Positions 1-4,456 of a stretch of 6,291 nucleotides of DNA are shown piece by piece; the stretch's first letter is position 1; each line of letters starts with the position of its first letter. Origin of the DNA: Alphaproteobacteria bacterium (lineage in GTDB: Bacteria > Pseudomonadota > Alphaproteobacteria > Rhizobiales > Rhizobiaceae); NCBI GenBank assembly GCA_017308345.1, contig JAFKFE010001099.1, positions 1 to 6,291 on the forward strand, in the 5' to 3' direction. Under the pieces are notes generated by a model. The model searched no databases. It worked only from the letters and a program-made list of their open reading frames with translations, and was not told the DNA's origin. The position numbers and the translations under genes are program-made.

Positions 1-463
1 CCATGCGCTCCGCGCCCAGGCCGAAGACATAGCCGATGCCGCTGAACAGGGCGGCCCAGACGGCGGAAGAGATGGCGTTCAGGATGACGAAGCGTGGCAC
101 CGGCACGGTCGACAGGCCGGCGGCGATACCGCCGACCAGCCGCATGCCGTAGATGTAGCGGTTGGTCAGCACGAAGATGTTGGGATGGGTGTTGAGCAGG
201 CGGTAGGCGCGGCTGAAGCCGGGCCGCGCGCGCAGCCTTCTCACATAGCGATGCTCGGCGAAGCTGCGGCCGAGGGTGAAGAAGCACGTGTCGCCGGCGA
301 AGGCGCCGAGGAAGGCGGCGAGGAAGGTCTGCCACAACACGAAGACATGTTGATGAGCGAAGAACCCGCCGAGGATCGCGGCGCTTTCGCCTTCGGCGAC
401 GCAGCCCAGGAAGACCGCGATCAGCCCGTACTGCTGGATGAGGTGGTGGATGGTCCCGGTCAT
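1..463 (-). CDS. DedA/VTT-family membrane protein, C-terminus cut off by the window edge
   Basis: Reading leftward from an ATG at 463-461, an open frame of 154 codons continues to the window edge without a stop, so the gene is partial. The protein begins MTGTIHHLIQQYGLIAVFLG, a DedA-type N-terminus. It then shows GESAAILGGF (residues 25-34), GAFAGD (53-58) with a GR at 65-66, and NRYIYGMRLVGGIAAGL (101-117), which fits the conserved DedA arginine/glycine region. A hydrophobic stretch follows at about 125-150. DedA (SNARE-associated/VTT) proteins are inner-membrane proteins linked to lipid scrambling, membrane homeostasis and envelope stress; which role applies here cannot be told. Its start codon overlaps the stop of the DUF1003 gene (ATGA, 463-460), so translational coupling is likely. 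Family assignment is by motif pattern; the substrate is unknown. Confidence 0.85.
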   Translation of the reverse strand, partial: MTGTIHHLIQQYGLIAVFLGCVAEGESAAILGGFFAHQHVFVLWQTFLAAFLGAFAGDTCFFTLGRSFAEHRYVRRLRARPGFSRAYRLLNTHPNIFVLTNRYIYGMRLVGGIAAGLSTVPVPRFVILNAISSAVWAALFSGIGYVFGLGAERM

Positions 464-1023
464 TCCGTTGCGGGCCGCGCCGACAGTTTCTCGTCGATGC
501 CCCTGATCTGCTCGGCCATTCGCAGGATCTCCTCACGCATGCCGATGATCTCCCTGTGGCGAAGCTCGTCGAGTTTCTCATGCAGCGCCATGATCTCGAT
601 CTCGGCCTTCAGATTGACCTCGTAGTCGTGGGCCGCGTCGATGCGGTCGCGTTCGGTCTGGCGGTTCTGCGACATCATGATCACCGGCGCCTGGATCGCC
701 GCCAGCATCGACAGCACAAGGTTGAGGAAGATGAAAGGGTAGGGATCGAAGGCGTCGCGGGTGAGCAGCCAGGCGTTGCCGGCGGTCCAAAGGACAAGAA
801 AGGCCAGGAGGGCGAGGATGCAGGACCAGGAACCGCCTATCCTGGCGATGGTGTCGGCGACGCGGTCGCCATAGGTCTCATGGAAGGCCACGGCCTTGTT
901 GGTGTCGCGCGTAATCGTGGTGCGCTCGAGCGTCGACTGCAGCACGCGGCTCTCGAGCGGGCCGAAGCCTTCCGGCTTGCGCTTGAGCAGACGGTTGGCC
1001 ATGTCTTCGACGATCTTGTTCAT
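460..1023 (-). CDS. DUF1003 family membrane protein with C-terminal coiled coil
   Basis: A 187-residue protein. Residues about 1-60 are soluble, with a basic RLLKRKPEGFGPLESRVL patch. Two membrane helices follow at about 65-87 and 96-117. The second contains the DUF1003 hallmark PFIFLNLVLSMLAAIQAPVI (96-115), continuing into MMSQNRQTERDR (116-127). Residues about 138-182 (AEIEIMALHEKLDELRHREI onward) are heptad-rich, charged and helical, and probably form a coiled coil. The start is well supported: GAGGAGAGG lies about 4 bases upstream of the ATG (minus-strand equivalent of 1028-1036). DUF1003 proteins have no firmly established biochemical role, so I assign none. The gene is first in a minus-strand pair, and its stop overlaps the start of the DedA gene, which suggests the two membrane proteins are made together. 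Confidence 0.93.
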   Translation of the reverse strand: MNKIVEDMANRLLKRKPEGFGPLESRVLQSTLERTTITRDTNKAVAFHETYGDRVADTIARIGGSWSCILALLAFLVLWTAGNAWLLTRDAFDPYPFIFLNLVLSMLAAIQAPVIMMSQNRQTERDRIDAAHDYEVNLKAEIEIMALHEKLDELRHREIIGMREEILRMAEQIRGIDEKLSARPATE

Positions 1024-1114
1024 TTGTCCTCTCCTCAGGCAGAGCCTCGATAGAGGTAGAGGCTACCGGGGCGAACGTGAAGTGATAGATTGCGGCGAAC
1101 AGGCGAGGACAACG
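1024..1114. promoter_or_regulatory. Divergent intergenic spacer with candidate promoter and inverted repeat
   Basis: This 91-bp spacer separates the minus-strand DUF1003/DedA pair from the plus-strand glycosylase gene, so it should hold promoters for both directions. On the minus strand, CTTCAC and CTACCT are separated by 17 bases and partly match the rhizobial CTTGAC-N17-CTATAT consensus. An inverted repeat, AGCCTC (1043-1048) and GAGGCT (1059-1064) with a 10-base spacer, lies between the two genes and could be an operator. I see no convincing plus-strand promoter. All of this is by-eye matching. Confidence 0.3.
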
Positions 1115-1828
1115 ATGCTCGATTTCCAGAAGATCCATGCACGGGCGGCAAAGCGCAAGGGCGGGGAGGCCGTGCTGGCGCCGCTGCTCGGCCCCGCGCC
1201 CGACAATATGGCGGTAGCGAAAATTCCCGATGACCGCATTCTCTCCACCATGGCCGAGCGCATTTTCGCGGCCGGCTTCGTCTGGCGGGTCATCGAACAG
1301 AAATGGCCCGGTTTCGAGGAAGCGTTCCTCGGCTTCGAGCCGAAGCGGCTTTTGTTCCAGCCGGACGACTTCTGGCACGAACTGGCGTCCGACAGCCGCA
1401 TCGTGCGCAATCCGCAGAAGATCAAATCGGTGCGAGACAATGCCGCTTTCGTCGATCGCGTCTCGAAGGAGCATGGCAGCTTCGGTAAATTCATCGCCTC
1501 CTGGCCGGCGGACGATCAGGTTGGTCTGACCGCCTATCTCGCCAAGCATGGCAGCCGGCTCGGCGGCAACACCGGACAGTATTTCCTGCGCTGGCTGGAA
1601 TGGGATACGTTTGTCGTCTCCACCGACATGGCGGCGGCGTTGCGCGATGCCGGCCTCGACATCGCCGAGAATCCAACCTCGAAACGGGACCTCGACAAGA
1701 TCCAGGCGCAGATCAACCAATGGTCGGCCGAGACCGGCCTGCCGCGCCGCCACATCTCGCGCATCCTGGCAATGTCGATCGGCGAGAACCGCTCGGCGGA
1801 GGCGTTGCGCGAGTATATGGGCGACTAG
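1115..1828 (+). CDS. Tag-like 3-methyladenine DNA glycosylase of the HhH superfamily, lacking the zinc site
   Basis: A 237-residue protein, probably a base-excision-repair DNA glycosylase acting on alkylated bases. AGFVWRVIEQKWPGFEEAF (residues 53-71) lines up without gaps with the AGLSWITVLKKRENYRACF segment of E. coli Tag as I remember it. SRIVRNPQKIKSVRDNA (94-110) matches the Tag IIRHRGKIQAIIGNA segment. GGNTGQYFLRWLEWDTFVVS (150-169) followed by TDM looks like a helix-hairpin-helix and the Asp region of HhH-GPD enzymes, with Asp171 as a possible catalytic residue (inference). The N-terminal Cys/His motif of Tag is missing and the whole protein contains no cysteine, so it cannot have Tag's Cys2His2 zinc site. 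The start at 1115 is preferred over in-frame upstream codons (from 896) because it has CGAGGA upstream and because the longer version would overlap the divergent DUF1003 gene. Exact substrate is unproven. Confidence 0.82.
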   Translation: MLDFQKIHARAAKRKGGEAVLAPLLGPAPDNMAVAKIPDDRILSTMAERIFAAGFVWRVIEQKWPGFEEAFLGFEPKRLLFQPDDFWHELASDSRIVRNPQKIKSVRDNAAFVDRVSKEHGSFGKFIASWPADDQVGLTAYLAKHGSRLGGNTGQYFLRWLEWDTFVVSTDMAAALRDAGLDIAENPTSKRDLDKIQAQINQWSAETGLPRRHISRILAMSIGENRSAEALREYMGD

Positions 1829-1865
1829 GCCTGGCGCTGAAACCGCCGATCGAAATGATCGATCG

Positions 1866-1936
1866 GGATACGATCTTCAATCGATCAGGAACATGATCGG
1901 CTTGCCGATCAGTCAGGATACGATCTGCGATCGATC
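1866..1936. repeat. Paired 21-bp direct repeats 50 bp apart
   Basis: Copies lie at 1866-1886 and 1916-1936. Both begin GGATACGATCT and end ATCGATC, and they differ at only two positions (T/G at repeat position 12 and A/G at position 14). The start-to-start distance is exactly 50 bp. They sit between the glycosylase stop and the nadE start and flank a perfect inverted repeat. Possible explanations are tandem operator half-sites for a regulator of nadE, or a small local duplication. Confidence 0.6.
1894..1911. promoter_or_regulatory. Perfect inverted repeat upstream of nadE, operator candidate
   Basis: TGATCGGC (1894-1901), a TT spacer, then GCCGATCA (1904-1911) form an 18-bp site with perfect 8-bp arms. 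The 2-base spacer is too short for a normal RNA hairpin loop without opening inner pairs, so a dimeric protein-binding site on DNA is more natural than a terminator. It is centred about 92 bp before the nadE ATG, between the two 21-bp direct repeats. I cannot match it to a known NAD-biosynthesis regulator site (NadQ, NrtR or NiaR) from memory. The binding protein is unknown. Confidence 0.4.
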
Positions 1937-1994
1937 CTATTTGGCACAAGCGATCGCCATTGCCCGGCGATTTCGGCCACGCTACATCCACTCC

Positions 1995-3674
1995 ATGACC
2001 AAGACCGCTCCCGATATCCTGCGCATCGCCGTCGCCCAGCTCAACCCGACTGTCGGCGATGTCGCCGGCAACCTGGCGAAAGCGCGCGAGGCGAGGGCGG
2101 ACGCGGCGCGCCAGGGCGCCGACCTGGTGCTCTACACCGAACTCTTCCTGGCCGGCTATCCGCCGGAAGACCTTGTGCTCAAGCCTGCCTTCCTGAAGGC
2201 TTGCGAGAAGGCGGCGGAGGATTTCGCCAAGAACACGGCCGACGGCGGACCCGGCGTCATCATCGGCACGCCGCTGAAGCGCAAGACCGGCACGCATAAT
2301 TCAATCGTCTTCGCCGACGGCGGCAAGATCATCGCCGAACGCTACAAGCTCGATCTGCCGAATTATGGCGAATTCGACGAGAAGCGCGTCTTCCAGCCCG
2401 GACCGGAACTGCAGGGTCCGGTCAATTTCCGCGGCGTGCGCATCGGCGTTCCGATCTGCGAGGACATCTGGGGCGACATCGCGGTCTGCGAGACCCTTGC
2501 CGAAAGCGGCGCCGAGATGCTTCTGGTGCCTAACGGCTCACCCTACTACCGCGCCAAGATCGACGTCCGCCACCAGATCGTGATCCGCCAGGTCATCGAA
2601 ACAGGCTTGCCGATGATCTATGCCAACCAGCTGGGCGGCCAGGACGAGTTGATCTTCGACGGCGCTTCGTTCGCCATCGGCGCCGACAAGACGCTTGCCT
2701 TCCAGATGAGCCAGTTCGAGGACGCGCTCGACGTCACCACCTGGACAAGAAAGGGAGAGACCTGGGTCTGCTCGCAGGGCCCGATGTCGAAGATCCCCGA
2801 ACGTGAAGAGGCCGACTATCGCGCCTGCATGCTCGGCCTGCGCGACTACGTCAACAAAAACGGCTTCAAGAACGTGGTGCTCGGCCTTTCCGGTGGCGTC
2901 GATTCCGCGATCTGCGCGGCTTTGGCCGTCGACGCGCTCGGCGAGGAGCGGCTGCGCACCGTCATGATGCCCTACCGCTATACGTCGAAGGATTCGCTGA
3001 AGGATGCCGAGGATTGCGCCAGGGCGCTCGGCTGCCGCTACGACATCGTGCCGATCTTCGAGCCGGTCGAGGGCTTCAAGCATGCGCTCACCCAGCTCTT
3101 CGAGGGCACCCAGGAAGGCATCACCGAGGAAAACCTGCAAAGCCGCGCGCGCGGCACCATCCTGATGGCGATCTCCAACAAATTCGGTTCGATGGTCGTC
3201 ACCACCGGCAACAAAAGCGAGATGTCGGTCGGCTACGCCACGCTTTACGGCGACATGAATGGCGGTTTCAATCCGATCAAGGACCTCTACAAGATGCAGG
3301 TCTACGCGCTGTCGCGCTGGCGCAACAGCCATGTGCCGCCGGGCGCGCTCGGGCCCTCCGGCGAGGTCATCCCGAAGAACATCATCGACAAGGCTCCGTC
3401 GGCGGAACTGCGCGAAAACCAGACCGACCAGGATTCGCTGCCGCCCTATCCGGTGCTGGACGACATTCTCGAATGCCTGGTGGAGAACGAGATGAGCGTC
3501 GACGACATCGTGGCGCGCGGCCACGACCGGGCGACGGTGACGCGCGTCGAGCATCTGCTCTACATCGCCGAATACAAGCGCCGGCAGGCGGCGCCCGGCG
3601 TGAAGATCACCAGGAAGAATTTCGGCCGCGACCGCCGCTATCCGATCACCAACCGGTTCCGTGATCGAGGTTAG
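1995..3674 (+). CDS. nadE: Glutamine-dependent NAD+ synthetase
   Basis: A 559-residue, full-length two-domain cytosolic enzyme that makes NAD+ from nicotinic acid adenine dinucleotide, ATP and glutamine, the last step of NAD+ synthesis. Residues about 8-260 form a nitrilase-type glutaminase domain with the catalytic triad Glu49 (YTELFLAGYP), Lys118 (ERYKLDLPNYGEFDEKR) and Cys155 (GVPICEDIWG). Residues about 270-559 form the ammonia-using synthetase domain, with the ATP-pyrophosphatase loop SGGVDS (299-304), TTGNKSEMSVGYATLYGD (403-420) and KAPSAELRENQTDQDSLPPY (466-485). Met at 1995 is chosen because it starts just before the first glutaminase strand (LRIAVAQLNPTVGD). No Shine-Dalgarno sequence precedes it. 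An in-frame ATG at 1893 with AGGA too close would add 34 residues not typical of the family. The GNAT gene follows 32 bp downstream, probably in the same transcript. Confidence 0.98.
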   Translation: MTKTAPDILRIAVAQLNPTVGDVAGNLAKAREARADAARQGADLVLYTELFLAGYPPEDLVLKPAFLKACEKAAEDFAKNTADGGPGVIIGTPLKRKTGTHNSIVFADGGKIIAERYKLDLPNYGEFDEKRVFQPGPELQGPVNFRGVRIGVPICEDIWGDIAVCETLAESGAEMLLVPNGSPYYRAKIDVRHQIVIRQVIETGLPMIYANQLGGQDELIFDGASFAIGADKTLAFQMSQFEDALDVTTWTRKGETWVCSQGPMSKIPEREEADYRACMLGLRDYVNKNGFKNVVLGLSGGVDSAICAALAVDALGEERLRTVMMPYRYTSKDSLKDAEDCARALGCRYDIVPIFEPVEGFKHALTQLFEGTQEGITEENLQSRARGTILMAISNKFGSMVVTTGNKSEMSVGYATLYGDMNGGFNPIKDLYKMQVYALSRWRNSHVPPGALGPSGEVIPKNIIDKAPSAELRENQTDQDSLPPYPVLDDILECLVENEMSVDDIVARGHDRATVTRVEHLLYIAEYKRRQAAPGVKITRKNFGRDRRYPITNRFRDRG

Positions 3675-3706
3675 TCCTCGACGGTGAGATTGCGGCAGCG
3701 CGGCAC

Positions 3707-4120
3707 ATGCAAGACGTTGAAATCAGTTTCGACCTGTCGCGGATCGATTTCCGGGCGACCTCGGATCAGCTTATGCAAAGCTATTGGGGTTCGTCGCGAA
3801 CAGACGAGGCCAATTGCCGCGCCTTCGCCAACTCGCTTTGCGTCGGCGCCTATCTCGACGGCAAGCAGGTCGGCTTCGCCCGCGCGATCACCGACTACAC
3901 GGTATTCGCCTATGTCGCCGACGTCATCATCTGGCCGGAGCACCGCGGGCGGGGGATCGGCAAGCGGCTCGTCCAGGCGCTGATCGATCACCCGGAGGTC
4001 GCGTCGGTGGCGCATTGGAGCCTCTCGACCAACGATGCCCACAGCCTCTACGAGAAGTTCGGCTTCAAGGCGTCGACCGATGGGCGCTACATGCGGCTGG
4101 ATCGCAGGCCGGCAGCCTGA
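3707..4120 (+). CDS. GNAT family N-acetyltransferase
   Basis: A 137-residue single-domain acetyltransferase, normal length for a small GNAT protein, expected to move an acetyl group from acetyl-CoA to an amine. The acetyl-CoA-binding motif is clear: VADVIIWPEHRGRGIGKRLV (residues 70-89), with the R/Q-x-x-G-x-G/A pattern at R80-G81-R82-G83-I84-G85. The second conserved segment NDAHSLYEKFGF (109-120) follows, with the Tyr114 often used as general acid in this superfamily. The N-terminal part (about 25-68, SYWGSSRTDEANCRAFANSL then QVGFARAITDY) resembles a subgroup of uncharacterised proteobacterial GNATs. The ATG at 3707 is the first good start, but the ribosome-binding site is weak. The gene lies 32 bp after nadE in the same direction, so co-transcription is likely; a functional link to NAD+ is not shown. 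The substrate cannot be told. Confidence 0.92.
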   Translation: MQDVEISFDLSRIDFRATSDQLMQSYWGSSRTDEANCRAFANSLCVGAYLDGKQVGFARAITDYTVFAYVADVIIWPEHRGRGIGKRLVQALIDHPEVASVAHWSLSTNDAHSLYEKFGFKASTDGRYMRLDRRPAA

Positions 4121-4134
4121 CGGCTTATGCCCGG

Positions 4135-4153
4135 TGCAACACACCGTGTTGCA
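4135..4153. repeat. Perfect 8-bp inverted repeat just after the GNAT gene
   Basis: TGCAACAC (4135-4142), spacer ACC, GTGTTGCA (4146-4153). It starts 14 bases after the GNAT stop. As RNA it would form an 8-bp hairpin with a 3-base loop and could end the nadE-GNAT transcript or protect its 3' end, but no T-run follows (AATTCGTCTC), so it is not a classic intrinsic terminator. As DNA it has the look of an operator for a dimeric regulator. I cannot tell which. Confidence 0.45.
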
Positions 4154-4200
4154 AATTCGTCTCAGTGCCTGGGTCAGGTGTCGTTTCGGTGAAGGGCTGA

Positions 4201-4229
4201 CTTGGCGATCGGCCGATGCGTCCCTATAA
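4201..4229 (+). promoter_or_regulatory. Candidate sigma-70 promoter in the gap before the ABC exporter gene
   Basis: CTTGGC (4201-4206), a 17-base spacer, then CTATAA (4224-4229). This agrees at 10 of 12 positions with the rhizobial housekeeping consensus CTTGAC-N17-CTATAT. Transcription would start near 4236, about 220 bases before the ABC gene ATG. It is the best promoter match I noticed by eye in the window. It would drive either a long-leader ABC transcript or a separate small RNA. Confidence 0.42.
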
Positions 4230-4235
4230 GGGCGG

Positions 4236-4448
4236 ACATCGTTATGCGAGGCCGCGAGGCCTAGGTCGGCGCCGCCGCTCCGAGGGTTTTTCGGAGAGCC
4301 AGGCGCAAGACAGGCATTTGCCGCTGCCGGCCGCCACCTTCGGGTAGGCGGCCCACCATACTGAACCTCCCGTTTTCCAACGAGCAGCAAGGCGCGGACG
4401 CGGGTTTTCCGATTTGATTTTACCGGAGCCGGGCTCGTTTGCGCCCGG
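4236..4448 (+). ncRNA. Candidate structured RNA or long structured 5' leader of the ABC gene
   Basis: Downstream of the candidate promoter, four potential hairpins occur in about 200 bases. (1) AGGCC-GCGA-GGCCT at 4249-4262, five pairs closed by a GNRA-type loop. (2) GCGCC (4269-4273) with GGCGC (4302-4306), enclosing CTCCGA/TCGGAG (4278-4283/4291-4296). (3) GGCCGCC-ACC-TTCG-GGT-A-GGCGGCC at 4329-4353, ten pairs with one bulged A and a C-G-closed UUCG tetraloop, stable only on this strand. (4) CCGGGC/GCCCGG at 4429-4448, next to the ABC start codon. GCTGC (4323-4327) can also pair with GCAGC (4384-4388), leaving AACCTCCCGTTTTCC (4364-4378) open. No U-run terminator is seen. I do not recognise an Rfam family. 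Boundaries and independence from the ABC mRNA are guesses. Confidence 0.33.
4261..4359 (-). CDS. Possible 32-residue small ORF, doubtful
   Basis: On the minus strand, ATG (4359-4357) is preceded by GGGAGGT at a spacing of 5 bases, an unusually good ribosome-binding site for this window. It opens a 32-codon frame ending in TAG (4263-4261). The peptide begins MVGRLPEGGGRQRQ, is basic and Gly/Arg-rich, and has no recognisable domain or membrane segment. It overlaps the candidate structured RNA region on the other strand, so the apparent ribosome-binding site may simply be the complement of the CCTCCC stretch there. No clear minus-strand promoter was found. It is listed because the start signal is good, not because the product looks like a known protein. 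Confidence 0.12.
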   Translation of the reverse strand: MVGRLPEGGGRQRQMPVLRLALRKTLGAAAPT

Positions 4449-4456
4449 ATGACATC

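Larger units (their letters stand above)
4121..4456. other. 336-bp gene-free gap between GNAT and ABC exporter genes
   Basis: No convincing protein gene fits in this stretch. It contains, in order, the inverted repeat at 4135-4153, a stretch with no clear signal (4154-4200), the promoter candidate (4201-4229), the hairpin-rich segment (4236-4353), a less structured, more T-rich part (4354-4422) with GTTTTCC occurring twice (4372-4378 and 4404-4410), and a hairpin at 4429-4448 that abuts the ABC translation start. Its start marks a transcription-unit boundary between nadE-GNAT and the exporter. Confidence 0.7.

Noticed and set aside
185..625. Plus-strand open frame of 146 codons over the DedA/DUF1003 junction
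   Set aside because: It is antisense to two recognised membrane-protein genes; its Glu/Ala/Gly-rich sequence is typical of a shadow frame.
896..1114. Longer upstream start for the glycosylase
   Set aside because: It would add 73 residues translated from the antisense strand of the DUF1003 gene and its promoter region, with no family resemblance. ATG 1115 has a ribosome-binding site.
878..1753. Minus-strand open frame of 291 codons antisense to the glycosylase gene
   Set aside because: It overlaps the DUF1003 gene in another frame and the glycosylase on the opposite strand, both better supported by family motifs and ribosome-binding sites.
1866..1936. Direct repeats as a CRISPR array
   Set aside because: There are only two imperfect copies, GATC-rich, with a palindrome between them and no cas genes; a CRISPR array is not supported.
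1548..1994. Open frame extending nadE 149 codons upstream
   Set aside because: It runs out of frame through the end of the glycosylase gene and gives Arg/Ser-rich non-family sequence. NadE proteins begin near Met 1995.
2538..3554. Minus-strand open frame of 338 codons antisense to nadE
   Set aside because: It is a mirror-frame shadow: nadE motifs are intact and the antisense product has a repetitive V/D/R/H composition with no recognisable family.
4161..4201. GTCAG...CTGAC and GGTCAGGT as part of a signal recognition particle RNA
   Set aside because: Only a few bases resemble the conserved SRP RNA core; the GGAAG and AGCAGCC asymmetric-loop elements are missing.
4278..4296. CTCCGA-GGGTTTT-TCGGAG as an intrinsic terminator
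   Set aside because: The T-run is inside the loop rather than after the stem, so it does not fit a Rho-independent terminator on the plus strand; on the minus strand no T-run follows the stem either.
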